64,000 nucleotides of DNA from Eggerthella sp. YY7918 (GTDB lineage: Bacteria > Actinomycetota > Coriobacteriia > Coriobacteriales > Eggerthellaceae). Below, piece by piece: positions 35,897 to 45,083 of this stretch. The notes below the pieces were generated by a model. It did no database searches. It was given only the letters and a program-made list of their open reading frames with translations, and was not told the DNA's origin. Each line of letters begins with the position of its first letter. Position 1 is the first letter of the stretch. The stretch covers positions 2,418,001-2,482,000 of the forward strand of contig NC_015738.1 in NCBI RefSeq assembly GCF_000270285.1. Reading direction: 5' to 3'. The translations under genes were made by a program, and so were the position numbers.

Positions 35897-38089
35897 TTAT
35901 GCCTCCACCTTCTTGACCGTCACTGCCACTTCCTGGCTCATCATGGAGCCCACCCCCGGCTCGGCATCAAAGGGGATGAAATCGTTCAGGCAGATGCCGT
36001 AACCATACGCACGCGTTTGATCAGGCGAGTTGCCGCCATAGTGCGTAGGAAGATACACCACACCGGGCTTGAGGCGCTGCGTCACGCGCACCTCCACTTG
36101 ACCGGTGTGTTCGCTTGAGGCCACCTCCACCGTATCGCCCGTCTCAATGCCCAGCTCCTTGGCATCTTGAGCCGCCATCCACAAGCGCTCCATGTGGTAT
36201 TCGCGCGAGAGGGCATTGAGCGCTTCGATGTTTTGCGTCATGGTATGAGAGTGAATGCCCTGCTTACCGCCTACGATGGCGAACTCGCCCGCCTTGGGCT
36301 CCACCTTGCGCGGCACGTAACCGATGAGGGGCTTGAGGCCCGCTTCGGTCATTTTCTCGGTCTTAAACTCGAACTTGCCGGAAGCCGTCTTGAACTTCGG
36401 CACGCCGTAGGTAAAGCCCGGGTCGGGAAGTTCCACAACACCTTCCTGTTTCATCTGATCGAGAGTCACGCCGACCGTAGCCAGCTGCGCTTCGGCCCAT
36501 TCCTCAGCCGTAAATTGGAAGTACTCACCTACGCCACACGCTTCGGCCAGCCCGTTGAAAATCTCGTCACACGTTTTCGTTTCCGGATGAATGCGATCGA
36601 GTACGACGGTGCGCATTCCTACATAATGCTTCTTGCCTCCGATGAATTCGGGCAGCTCAAGGCGTTCGAGATAGGTGACTTCGGGAAGCACGTAGTCGGA
36701 TTGGAGCGCGGTCTCGGACATCTGCACGTCGATACACACCGACAGTTCAGCCTTCTCAAACGCCTCAGTCCACTTTTTCGGCTGCGCATAGCCTTTTGCG
36801 GCGTTAGAGTTATAGAAGAACAGGCCCTTTATGGAGCCGTCGAGCGCAGCCTTGAGCGCCGCAATGTTCGTACCAGCGCTCTCCAGCGCAAGAGGAAATT
36901 CTTTTGCGCCGACCCGCGGCTGCTGAGGCTTTTCGGGGTCGGCGAAGCGCGTGTCTGTTAGCTTACCCGCTTTGGGCGACGAGGTGATAAGCGCACCCCC
37001 CTTTGCTCCCCACGCACCCAACAGCGCGTTGACGGCCGTTATGGCACGCGCGGTTTCAAGGGAGTTGGCATACGAACAGCCAATAACGGAGCGCCAACCG
37101 GCTTCGATAGAGGCCGCAGGGGCCGCCTTCGCCATGGCACGCGCAAGTTCTTCAATGCGCGCGGCTGGCACATCTGTAATCTTTTCGGCCCATGCAGGGG
37201 TGTACTCCTTCACTTCGGCGGCAAATTCGTCGAAGCCTTCGGTGTACTGCTCGCAGAACTCGTGATCGTACAGATCCTCTTCAATAAGCACGTTGGCCAT
37301 ACCGAGCAAAAGCGCAAGATCAGTGCCGGGCTTGATGGGCACCCAATCGCTTGCGAAAATGCCGGAGTTGTTCAGGCGTGGGTCGACAAGCACAATACGC
37401 GTGCCGTTTTCAGCAGCATCAGCCAAGCTATGAACGGACGAGGGGCGGATGCCGTCGCCGTAGCTGCGGCCGATAAACATAACCATCTTCGCGTTGGCGA
37501 AATCGGTCGAGAAATTCGAAGCGCCGATAGTCAACGTATAAGCGCTCTCCTTCGACAGATTGCATGACGAGGAATGCGCGTATACGTTGGCTGATCCAAG
37601 CGCATGCATAAAACGCTTAGAGTACTGCTTGCCCGATGGTCGCGGGTCCTGGATGATGGCGAGCGACTCGGGTCCGCTGTGTGCGATGATCTCTTTGACC
37701 TTTTGTCCTATCTCGGAAAAGGCCGTATCCCAATCGATGGGTTCGAAGCTACCGTCTTCTTTGCGGCGCAAAGGTTCGGTTACGCGTTCGTCTGAATACG
37801 CCATCTGCGTAAGCCCGTGACCGCGGCCACAGATGTGCCCTTTCGCGTAGGGATGGTTCTCGTTGCCGTTAACGGTCCACAGTTGCCCATCGACCGTTTT
37901 GGCCACAAGACCGCACTTGCTTGAGCAGCCGTTACACAGCGAATATCCTTCCACCACATTCGCCGTCTCGGCAGCTGCAGCATGCTGCGTCTGCCACGTG
38001 TCAAGCGAGAGCGAACCGACGGCGGCAAGCGTCGCTGTAGCGGCACTCCCTTTGAGAAACGTTCTACGCGATACCGTTGTTTCCCTCAT
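35897..38089 (-). CDS. Psr/Phs-like Tat-exported molybdopterin oxidoreductase
   Basis: 730 aa from the ATG with GGAGGAAAGG directly upstream; longer frame ignored. Tat signal TTVSRRTFLKGSAATATL. [4Fe-4S] ligands CNGCSSKCG and CGRGH, then the bis-MGD fold. The likely Mo ligand is Cys in VYAHSSSCNLSKESAYTL, the position of the Cys in polysulfide and thiosulfate reductases (Ser in DMSO reductase). With the B and NrfD subunits it makes a membrane-bound respiratory reductase. Thiosulfate, polysulfide and tetrathionate are candidates; catechol dehydroxylases of gut Eggerthellaceae belong to the same superfamily, so an organic substrate cannot be excluded. Preceded by its TorD-like chaperone gene and divergent to LuxR 3. 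Confidence 0.87.
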   Translation of the reverse strand: MRETTVSRRTFLKGSAATATLAAVGSLSLDTWQTQHAAAAETANVVEGYSLCNGCSSKCGLVAKTVDGQLWTVNGNENHPYAKGHICGRGHGLTQMAYSDERVTEPLRRKEDGSFEPIDWDTAFSEIGQKVKEIIAHSGPESLAIIQDPRPSGKQYSKRFMHALGSANVYAHSSSCNLSKESAYTLTIGASNFSTDFANAKMVMFIGRSYGDGIRPSSVHSLADAAENGTRIVLVDPRLNNSGIFASDWVPIKPGTDLALLLGMANVLIEEDLYDHEFCEQYTEGFDEFAAEVKEYTPAWAEKITDVPAARIEELARAMAKAAPAASIEAGWRSVIGCSYANSLETARAITAVNALLGAWGAKGGALITSSPKAGKLTDTRFADPEKPQQPRVGAKEFPLALESAGTNIAALKAALDGSIKGLFFYNSNAAKGYAQPKKWTEAFEKAELSVCIDVQMSETALQSDYVLPEVTYLERLELPEFIGGKKHYVGMRTVVLDRIHPETKTCDEIFNGLAEACGVGEYFQFTAEEWAEAQLATVGVTLDQMKQEGVVELPDPGFTYGVPKFKTASGKFEFKTEKMTEAGLKPLIGYVPRKVEPKAGEFAIVGGKQGIHSHTMTQNIEALNALSREYHMERLWMAAQDAKELGIETGDTVEVASSEHTGQVEVRVTQRLKPGVVYLPTHYGGNSPDQTRAYGYGICLNDFIPFDAEPGVGSMMSQEVAVTVKKVEA

Positions 38090-38181
38090 TCCTTTCCTCC
38101 CTTTGTCTTTTGGTGTCTCTTCATGGTTGGTATTTCTTATCGAGAGAGCAGGACTCCTTGTCTGCATCTGCATCAGATAGT

Positions 38182-38859
38182 TCACTGACAAACCTCATGC
38201 ACGCTGCGATTCGCCAGGGAAACGAGCGCTCTCAGATGGGTAATGCCTTCCCCGAGCGCTTCCCGGCGATGCGTGGCAAGCGTTGGCGCGCATGCAAGTG
38301 CCTCAGAACGAGCGGCAAGTGTCGCATCATAGGCATCGAGCCAGTCGAGATGATCGGCAACGACATCGCGCGCCGCACGCTCATTTCCGCTGCCTACAAA
38401 GAGACTTAACAGCTCCAACAATAAAGACAGATGGTCGGGCATAGCTGCAAAACGCACAGGAACAGTCAGATCGAGCGAGGCATAGAGCGCCTGAAGATGT
38501 CGCGCGGAATCTCCCAGGTATAGTCCGCGCTGCGCTCCGTAGTCATTGCCGAGCGAGGTCGACCATGGCTTATAGAGCGACTCCACCGGTAAAGCCGCAA
38601 ATGGCATGCCGGATACCAACAGCTCGTTTTGCAGAAGCGAACGTTGAGGCCAGGGCGGCAGGATGAGGCTGCGCTCCCAACGAGCACGCTCGGTCGCGTC
38701 CCGCGTTAACGTGGCGACAGCTGTATGGATGCTTTGCTCCGTGTCGCCACGCCGCACGAGCTCATACTCAGGTTCGCTCATATAAGAAAAGAGTGGTGCG
38801 ATGCGCGATACGACGAAAGTTAAAGCGGTTGAGGTATCTGTTGTATTTATCACCTGCAA
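38182..38859 (-). CDS. TorD-family chaperone for the Psr/Phs-like enzyme
   Basis: About 225 aa if it starts at TTG 38859, which has AAAGGA 7-8 nt upstream; ATG at 38886 is the alternative and has a weaker site. Helix 1 STALTFVVSRIAPLFSYMSE followed by PEYELV fits the TorD pattern; the centre has SLLQNELLVSGMPFAALPVE and YKPWSTSLGNDYGAQRGLYL, with GLYLGDSARHL as the tip region. Predicted cytosolic, all helical. It is the first gene of the operon, ahead of the catalytic subunit with a gap of about 90 bases, as is common for dedicated Tat proofreading chaperones. Sequence is divergent from the other TorD protein at 27067. Confidence 0.72.
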   Translation of the reverse strand: MQVINTTDTSTALTFVVSRIAPLFSYMSEPEYELVRRGDTEQSIHTAVATLTRDATERARWERSLILPPWPQRSLLQNELLVSGMPFAALPVESLYKPWSTSLGNDYGAQRGLYLGDSARHLQALYASLDLTVPVRFAAMPDHLSLLLELLSLFVGSGNERAARDVVADHLDWLDAYDATLAARSEALACAPTLATHRREALGEGITHLRALVSLANRSVHEVCQ

Positions 38860-38988
38860 AGCGGTATCCTTTCTCGACGAGGGCATCGTAGGCGCTCTGC
38901 GACAACAGCTTGTCATCAATAACTGATGATTTATGCATTTTCCCTGATGAGAAGCGCACAAACGGATATGTGGAGCGGGACGTAGCAA

Positions 38989-39001
38989 AGCGTTAAACGC
39001 T
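38989..39001. promoter_or_regulatory. dyad AGCGTT-A-AACGCT in the Psr/LuxR 3 divergent region
   Basis: Perfect 6-1-6 palindrome 35 bases before the LuxR TTG start and about 130 bases before the chaperone start. Candidate operator for LuxR 3. Confidence 0.35.
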
Positions 39002-39035
39002 CGTCACCATACGGTCAGCGAAGAAAGGAAACGGT

Positions 39036-40577
39036 TTGACCACTGCGCGCGAAAAACGCAGCATGCGAATGGTATGGAAGACGATGCGCGTGCGACATGT
39101 CGGCATGGCGTTTTTCTGGGCGTGCAGCATGCTTACGTTTCGCAGCTCCGTTTTGCTGTCGGGAACAGCCAACTCGCCGGAACTTGAGTCGCTTTTGGTC
39201 ATCGTCTCATTCGTGGCGAACATGACTACCCTGTTAGGATTGGCCGCCTGGGTGGAGAACGACCCTGCGCGCATCGACCGGCTTCCCTCATGGCCGATGC
39301 CCGTGCTCGTGGTGACAGGTCTGTTGCTCGTGTTTGCCGCTGGCCTTATAGGCGGCGTGGTCCTTCTTCCGCTGCTTTTGTGTGGTGCAGTGCTGACGGG
39401 CGTTGGATACGGCTATTTCTGGGGAAGCTGGGCTGACTGCTATGGACGCATGCACCCAGCGCGCACGTCGTTTTATCTGCCAGTCGCGTTTTTGATTACC
39501 GCTGTGCTCTTCTTACTGGTGTCGCTTTTGACGGAATACGCGAGCGTGCCGGCGATCCTGCTCATTGTGCCGTTACCGCTTGTGTCGTATGCGTGCCTCA
39601 TGCGTTGTCGTGCCGAAGAGCCCGATGGCCGCGCTGCGCCGGAAAACGGCACGCGCCGCTCATTAGCTGCCATCGGCTCGCTTATGGGACTTATTGTGGC
39701 AAGCATCGTGCTGTCATGCTTATTTGGCCTGATGTGGGAGCTTACTGTGTTCGAGGTGGGTTCAGTCAACGAGGCTCATCTGGTACCTCTTGTGGCAAAC
39801 CTCGTGGTTGCTGTCGCGCTCGTGGGGTTTGTGGTGTTCGCACGTACACGCATCAATCTTAATCTGGCGTACCGCATCGTGCTGCCCGTAATCGTGGTGC
39901 TGTTCGCCGCATTGCCCTTCTTCTGGGAGACCAACGCCGTTGCGCTGAACGTTATCATGAGCGCAAGTTACGGACTGTTCGATGTCATCATCTGGTCGCT
40001 CGTGGTCGCTTGCTCTTACGATTTTGCCGTTTCAGGATACGTCGTGGGCGGTATCGTGCGCGCGTTATCAATCCTATTACGGCTGGTGGGCATGGGAATC
40101 GGCTTTCTTATCATGCTTGTTCCCGGTGATTCGACAGCCCTTATCGTAGGCGTGTCGATAGGTGCACTGTATGTGCTCGTTATGCTTGCTCTGTTCAACT
40201 GGCTGCGTCGCAAACGGAACAAAAACACATGCGAAAAGGAAGACGAGGAATCGCATCCAGCGTTTGAGAACAAAGGGATGGCCGCCTCAACCGAGACGGA
40301 CGACCATAGCGAACCAAGCGAAATGAGCGACAGCACCGAACCGATCAAGAGCGCTGACGAGCAGGCACTGTACACTGCCATCGCCGAGGATTATGGACTC
40401 ACCCGACGTGAGGCCGAGGTTCTTCCTTATTTGGCCCGCGGCCGCTCAGCCAAGGTGATCGCGGAAGCGCTCTTCGTGTCGGAAAGCACCGTACGCACTC
40501 ATATCCGCCGCATTTTGGAAAAGACTGACCTCCACTCAAAGCAGGCAGTCATCGATCTGATCGACCACTACGAGTAA
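39036..40577 (+). CDS. membrane-bound LuxR-family regulator 3
   Basis: 513 aa from TTG with AAAGGA about 6 nt upstream. Residues about 20-390 hold some twelve membrane helices (for example VLVVTGLLLVFAAGLIGGVV, VVALVGFVVFARTR-like segments). A long acidic linker follows (about 395-445; EKEDEESH, STETDDHSEPSEMSD), then the LuxR domain LTRREAEVLPYLARGRSAKV and STVRTHIRRILEKTDLHSKQ. The linker is longer and more charged than in the other LuxR proteins here. Divergent to the TorD-Psr/Phs-like operon, so it likely senses the substrate of that molybdoenzyme. The only one of the six paired with a molybdenum enzyme instead of a flavoprotein. Confidence 0.9.
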   Translation: MTTAREKRSMRMVWKTMRVRHVGMAFFWACSMLTFRSSVLLSGTANSPELESLLVIVSFVANMTTLLGLAAWVENDPARIDRLPSWPMPVLVVTGLLLVFAAGLIGGVVLLPLLLCGAVLTGVGYGYFWGSWADCYGRMHPARTSFYLPVAFLITAVLFLLVSLLTEYASVPAILLIVPLPLVSYACLMRCRAEEPDGRAAPENGTRRSLAAIGSLMGLIVASIVLSCLFGLMWELTVFEVGSVNEAHLVPLVANLVVAVALVGFVVFARTRINLNLAYRIVLPVIVVLFAALPFFWETNAVALNVIMSASYGLFDVIIWSLVVACSYDFAVSGYVVGGIVRALSILLRLVGMGIGFLIMLVPGDSTALIVGVSIGALYVLVMLALFNWLRRKRNKNTCEKEDEESHPAFENKGMAASTETDDHSEPSEMSDSTEPIKSADEQALYTAIAEDYGLTRREAEVLPYLARGRSAKVIAEALFVSESTVRTHIRRILEKTDLHSKQAVIDLIDHYE

Positions 40578-40593
40578 AAGCTCCCTGCGCCGA

Positions 40594-41274
40594 CTAGTCC
40601 GTTACGTCACCCGACTGATTGAGGCTGATAGGCTCGCCTACGTATGTCGAAGGAGCCTGAAAAAGAACCATGAAGAAATCCTTCGTGCGAGCAGGTATTT
40701 CGCGCATATCGTACTGAGGTTGCTTGGAGTATGCGTGATAATCGCTCGGCACACCAATAGCCTCCACCCCAAGTCCCTTCGCTGAATAGAGTGCCCTGTA
40801 CAGATGGTAGGTTTGCGTAGCCACCACGATGCGCTCAGCACCGAATACGTGCTTGGCGCGGTACATGCTCTCATAAGTAGAGAAGCCCGCGTGATCACAG
40901 AAGATGTCTTCGCTGGGCACACCCTGCTCAACCGCATAGTCCTTCATGGCTTTGACTTCGTTGTATGAAACGGTACTGTTGTCGCCGCTCATAATGAGCT
41001 TGGGTGCCGCGCCCGCAAAATACAGCGCAATACCATCGTCGAGCCTGTCCTGTAGAATGCCCGACGGTGTGCCGTCAGCGAATACCGACGCACCGAGCAC
41101 GACGATCGCATCCGCGTCGAACTCGGACGCCTCTTCCGTATTGACGATAGCGTCCTTCGTCGACAGGATTACCGCCGCATTGGTTCCGGCAACAACCACC
41201 GCCACGGCAATCACACAACCGAGTACGAGAGCAATCATGCGCCTTGCCCACCTATGTTTCTTCTCACGAGTCAT
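40594..41274 (-). CDS. SanA/YdcF-family membrane protein (DUF218)
   Basis: About 226 aa; start ATG at 41274 chosen (an upstream ATG at 41292 is possible). One N-terminal helix after a basic stretch (MIALVLGCVIAVAVVVAGTN), then the DUF218 core DADAIVVLGASVFADGTPSG, KLIMSGDNSTVSYNEVKAMK, AGFSTYESMYRAKHVFGAER and TQTYHLYRALYSAKGLGVEA. Family members such as SanA affect envelope permeability, but their reaction is not established. It lies between LuxR 3 (convergent) and flavoprotein 4 on the same strand, each with own signals, so no link to the reductases is evident. Confidence 0.87.
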   Translation of the reverse strand: MTREKKHRWARRMIALVLGCVIAVAVVVAGTNAAVILSTKDAIVNTEEASEFDADAIVVLGASVFADGTPSGILQDRLDDGIALYFAGAAPKLIMSGDNSTVSYNEVKAMKDYAVEQGVPSEDIFCDHAGFSTYESMYRAKHVFGAERIVVATQTYHLYRALYSAKGLGVEAIGVPSDYHAYSKQPQYDMREIPARTKDFFMVLFQAPSTYVGEPISLNQSGDVTD

Positions 41275-41367
41275 AGCCACCGATGATAACAAACGCAGCT
41301 TCGTCTCGGCGCGCCACGCACGTCTTTGCCATCGAAACTCACGGACTTGTCCACAAGCTCACCACGT

Positions 41368-41397
41368 CGAAGCGCCGCCTGAAAAGGCGGCGCTTCG
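41368..41397 (-). terminator. terminator after flavoprotein 4
   Basis: Perfect 12-bp stem CGAAGCGCCGCC / GGCGGCGCTTCG with loop TGAAAA, starting 27 bases past the stop codon at 41424. No T-tract. Confidence 0.65.
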
Positions 41398-41423
41398 TAA
41401 GGGAGGGAAACGATACGAGAAGC

Positions 41424-43154
41424 CTACAGATCGCCAGCGAGCAGACGGGCAACGTGACGACCCTGAGTAGACGAGCGACCAGAAGCGCAACCCACAATGT
41501 ACTCGGGATAGTTGCCGCTAAAGAAGCTTCCGGACACATCGCCCGCGGCATAGAAACCTTCGATGACCTGATCGTTTGCGTCAAGCACTTGGCAATCTTT
41601 GTTGATGGACAGACCATCGAGCGTCGTCAACAGCGACCCACCGAACCAGCAGCCATAGAAAGGCGGCGTGCGCAGAGCGCTCAGACGATAGGCTTCCTTA
41701 CCGAAGTCATCGTCTTTTTGTGCGTCGAACTGCGCGTTGTAGCGCTCGGCTTGGTCGAGGAATGCCTGCTTTGCGTCGCCCTCAAAGCCCAGCTTGTCAG
41801 CCAGCTCTTCCAGTGTGTCAGCCTTCTGCATTACGCCCTGTTCAAGCGCCACTTTGCAGAACTCTTCAATAGGCATACCTACCGCCATCATCTGGTTGGC
41901 AAACGCCGAGCAGCCGATGGTCGAGAAACGAAGAATATCCTCGGCTGCATTGCCGTCAAACACTTGGCACCACACACCGCCGGGCTGCTGCCCCGCCTGG
42001 AAGCACAGCGTGTCGTAGGGCGTCGATTCGTTCGCAAAACGCACGCCATTGCGGTTCACCTTCATAAACGGCTGACTGCCGATGTTCTCCTGGAAGATGG
42101 TGCCCGGAAGTGCCGCCTTTTCGCCCTCGCCCACGTAGCCGGCATCAACGCCCGGCGCAACCGCTCCACGATCGAAGATCATCGGTGCAGGGTCGGCATC
42201 CTTCACGCCGCCAGCCCAAAGACCCGCCTTCAGGCCCATGCCGTCGTCGTTGATGGCGTAGCTCGACGAGGTGCAGCAGCCGAGCGCCGCAGGCTGCAGT
42301 GCGCTCATCATGACCGGATTCGCAGGATAACCCCCGGTAGCAAGCAATGTATTTTTGGCATTGATCTGTACAAGCCCTTCTTCGGTATCAAAAATGGCAC
42401 CAGCCACCTTGTTACCTTCGTGAACAAGTTTCACAAGCGTGTGCTTAAACCGAATCTGATTACCAGCGCTTTCGATGGCGGTTTGCAGCACGTCGTTGCG
42501 CATAGGAGGCGTATAGGGGGTCAACCACACATGCTGAAGTACCGGCAAGTAGTAGTCGGTTCCACCCGAAGCATGCGCCGGCGGCATATCCACTACCAGC
42601 TGCTTGCCCGCAGCCTGCATTTTGGCATCAACCCAATCAAGCAACTCGGCGCTTTCGTCAATCCATACTTTGATGACATCCTGCTTGCACTTTCCCGAAG
42701 CATAGCGTGTCAGCTCGTTGAGCAGCTTCAGCGAATCGACTTCGCCGCCCTGCGCCACTGCAGCTTTCGAATTCACAATGCCCAAATACTCGCGCGTTTC
42801 TTGTACCGTATCGTTTTTCTCAGCAAGGATGAAATTCATACCCAGATCGCTCGCGGTACCCGCCGCGCACAGACCAGCGGTACCCGCACCGATAATAAGA
42901 AAGTCGGTGTCCTCGGTCTTGGCGATGTCGCCCGCAGCCACCTCCGGCTCTGCACCAAGCCAGTCGGTGGCAGCAGCGCTTGCTGCTCCCTGCGTGTCAA
43001 CAGCCCCTGCACTTTGCGCCTGGGGTGCGCAACCCGTCAGTCCCGCGACGGCCGCACCCGCAGCAGCCAGCGCGCCCATGCCCAAGAAGCTACGGCGCGA
43101 AAGGCCCGCGCCTGCCTGTGCCTTCGTGGAAACAGTCTTCATTTGATTGTTCAT
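41424..43154 (-). CDS. Tat-exported FAD-dependent reductase 4
   Basis: 576 aa; ATG with AGGAGGGAACC upstream. Tat signal GLSRRSFLGMGALA (Arg20-Arg21) and lipobox LTGC (Cys42). FAD motif TDFLIIGAGTAGLCAAGTAS near residues 83-102. C-terminal FAD region EGFYAAGDVSGSFFSGNYPE followed by YIVGCASGRSSTQGRHVARL. This C-terminal loop is unlike flavoproteins 1-3, supporting another substrate. No heme or FMN-bind domain, so reducing power comes from a separate cytochrome or quinol donor not found in the window. Divergent to LuxR 4. Same fumarate reductase flavoprotein superfamily as the rest. Confidence 0.88.
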   Translation of the reverse strand: MNNQMKTVSTKAQAGAGLSRRSFLGMGALAAAGAAVAGLTGCAPQAQSAGAVDTQGAASAAATDWLGAEPEVAAGDIAKTEDTDFLIIGAGTAGLCAAGTASDLGMNFILAEKNDTVQETREYLGIVNSKAAVAQGGEVDSLKLLNELTRYASGKCKQDVIKVWIDESAELLDWVDAKMQAAGKQLVVDMPPAHASGGTDYYLPVLQHVWLTPYTPPMRNDVLQTAIESAGNQIRFKHTLVKLVHEGNKVAGAIFDTEEGLVQINAKNTLLATGGYPANPVMMSALQPAALGCCTSSSYAINDDGMGLKAGLWAGGVKDADPAPMIFDRGAVAPGVDAGYVGEGEKAALPGTIFQENIGSQPFMKVNRNGVRFANESTPYDTLCFQAGQQPGGVWCQVFDGNAAEDILRFSTIGCSAFANQMMAVGMPIEEFCKVALEQGVMQKADTLEELADKLGFEGDAKQAFLDQAERYNAQFDAQKDDDFGKEAYRLSALRTPPFYGCWFGGSLLTTLDGLSINKDCQVLDANDQVIEGFYAAGDVSGSFFSGNYPEYIVGCASGRSSTQGRHVARLLAGDL

Positions 43155-43297
43155 GGTTCCCTCCTAGAAAATCACGTTCCGAGCGGCTCGCCGCGCTCGC
43201 AGGCGAACCGCTTCGCTTGATGTTCGCAGCGTAATCCCAGCAGTGCACACTTGGCTTCACCCCGCGAACGCGAAGTTTCAAATAGTATGATGATCAG

Positions 43298-43311
43298 GCA
43301 TTTTATAATGC
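43298..43311. promoter_or_regulatory. dyad GCATT-TTAT-AATGC in the flavoprotein 4/LuxR 4 region
   Basis: Perfect 5-4-5 inverted repeat, 144 bases upstream of flavoprotein 4 and 129 bases before LuxR 4. The internal TATAAT could also act as a rightward -10 element, so operator and promoter functions may overlap. Confidence 0.35.
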
Positions 43312-43439
43312 TTCATTTTGCATCTCGCCTTCTCAGGGTGAGGAAGCTTCTGCTAAAAATGCAAGCTTTTTAAAGAACGGGCGATGCCACGTCCCGCCAA
43401 GTCAGGTACACTAAACTCAAGCGAAGGGGGGATATTCGT

Positions 43440-45044
43440 ATGCGCGGCAAAGCGACATCTACGCTGGTAGATGAATACAACGCCACAGATAACCGGCAGA
43501 TTGATAGCCAGCACGGCAAAAGGTCGTCGGATAACAGTGCAGCCGGGGAACAACCCGCCTCCACCCCCACCAGTCGCCGACTCACCGCCGACGATTTCGC
43601 CACCTGCGGCTCGCTTGCCCTCCTGCTTATTTCCGCCTACATCCTCAATACGTATTTATTTCCTCCCGTAGCTACACTCTTTCCTGCCGGTCGCGAAATT
43701 TCGACATACTGCGGCGTAGCCTTTTCGGTTTTGGTGGCGGTACTGGCGTATCGTCGTCCCGCGGTTATGCGCGAAGGCGTATGGTCGCTTGCCTGCATTG
43801 TGCTGTTCGCAGTAGGTCTTGTACTGCTTTACCTGGGTCTTGTTGCAAAGAACCCTCTCTCTGTGGCCCTTGGTAGTCCTTTTGGCGGCATTGGAGCGGT
43901 TTGGTTTTCGGTGCTGGTAGGTCTGGCGCTGATCAAGCTGGGAGCACAACGCAGCATGGTCGTGATTCCAACGGCGTTTGTGTTGAAGTACGCCGTACAG
44001 TTTGGTCTCGCACTTCTTGGCGACAGCCTGCCTCTTCTGGTCGCTCTCGTTCTTTACTTCGCCTGCACACTGCTCGCTTATCTGCTTATACGACCGCGCA
44101 TACACACCATGATCGAAACGCTCCGTGCAAGTGAATCCCCCACCGTACTTGACGCGACAAATCCTTCGTCGTTTCTGCCGTTTTCGAGTCTTGTGTACGT
44201 GTCCATGTTCCTGTTCAACGCAGCATGTGGCTATGCGTTTGCGCGACAGGATGGAACGCTTTCACAGGAAGCCGCATTGTTGACCTTTGCCCCGGTCGTG
44301 ATTGTGTTTTTCATTGTGGTAGCAGCTCGGGCACGCCTGTCGGCCGATGTACTCTACCAAACATCTACCCTACTCGTTTTTGGCGGCCTTCTGCTTGCAC
44401 CCCTCGCGATGATTGGAAGCTTGGGAGCCACAACCACGCCGGCCGACTTTTACGCATCAAGCGTGTTGCTGTACGCCGGATCCGACTGCTTTAGTGTGCT
44501 TACCTACTACCTGATTGCTGCCGTAGGCGCGCGAAACCCCGTCGGCGCACTATCCACTTCCGCATTCGCTTTGGCGGCAAACTGGCTTGGCATTGGATGC
44601 GGCGCCCTTGTGGCGCAGGGCATCAGTGGATTGGGCGCACACGAATGGGAGCTGCTTCTGTGGGCATCGGCCCTTCTGACGTTTCTGTTCATGCTGTTCA
44701 ACTTTGTGGTTATGCGGCGTTTCAGCTTTGAAGAAACCATCCAGGGCGTGCGACCAGCTCATCCAACGTCACGCGAACATGAAGAAGCAACAGGCGATGA
44801 AACTGACTTTTCATGGTTCGATCAAGCCTGCGACGAGGTGATCGATACGTTTGGTCTGACACCGCGCGAAAGCGATGTACTGCGCCTGCTGGCACGCGGA
44901 CGCACGAGCCCCGTCATTCAGGAAAAGCTCTTTCTTTCACACAACACGGTAAAAACCCACGTGCGGCATATCTACGCGAAGCTGGATATTCATTCCCAGC
45001 AAGAGCTCATCAATATCATCGAGCGCGAGGGTTCGCAGCGTTAG
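43440..45044 (+). CDS. membrane-bound LuxR-family regulator 4
   Basis: 534 aa; ATG with GAAGGGGGG about 8 nt upstream. A polar N-terminal stretch of about 55 residues (longer than in the others) precedes about twelve membrane helices, for example LALLLISAYILNTYLFPPVA and VWSLACIVLFAVGLVLLYLG. The C-terminal LuxR domain reads LTPRESDVLRLLARGRTSPV and NTVKTHVRHIYAKLDIHSQQ. Divergent to flavoprotein 4, which it probably regulates. Sensor is presumably the membrane domain; ligand unknown. Convergent with the old-yellow-enzyme gene. Confidence 0.9.
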   Translation: MRGKATSTLVDEYNATDNRQIDSQHGKRSSDNSAAGEQPASTPTSRRLTADDFATCGSLALLLISAYILNTYLFPPVATLFPAGREISTYCGVAFSVLVAVLAYRRPAVMREGVWSLACIVLFAVGLVLLYLGLVAKNPLSVALGSPFGGIGAVWFSVLVGLALIKLGAQRSMVVIPTAFVLKYAVQFGLALLGDSLPLLVALVLYFACTLLAYLLIRPRIHTMIETLRASESPTVLDATNPSSFLPFSSLVYVSMFLFNAACGYAFARQDGTLSQEAALLTFAPVVIVFFIVVAARARLSADVLYQTSTLLVFGGLLLAPLAMIGSLGATTTPADFYASSVLLYAGSDCFSVLTYYLIAAVGARNPVGALSTSAFALAANWLGIGCGALVAQGISGLGAHEWELLLWASALLTFLFMLFNFVVMRRFSFEETIQGVRPAHPTSREHEEATGDETDFSWFDQACDEVIDTFGLTPRESDVLRLLARGRTSPVIQEKLFLSHNTVKTHVRHIYAKLDIHSQQELINIIEREGSQR

Positions 45045-45083
45045 TACCGAAGGCGCGCGCCTGTCCCGCATCAACGCGCGCGA

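Noticed and set aside
38768-38938. Small frame starting MHKSSVIDDKLL upstream of and overlapping the TorD-like gene, with a plausible ribosome site
   Set aside because: It overlaps the better supported TorD-like frame and has no recognisable family. A frameshift within TorD was considered, but the TorD-like frame already has a good helix 1 and start.
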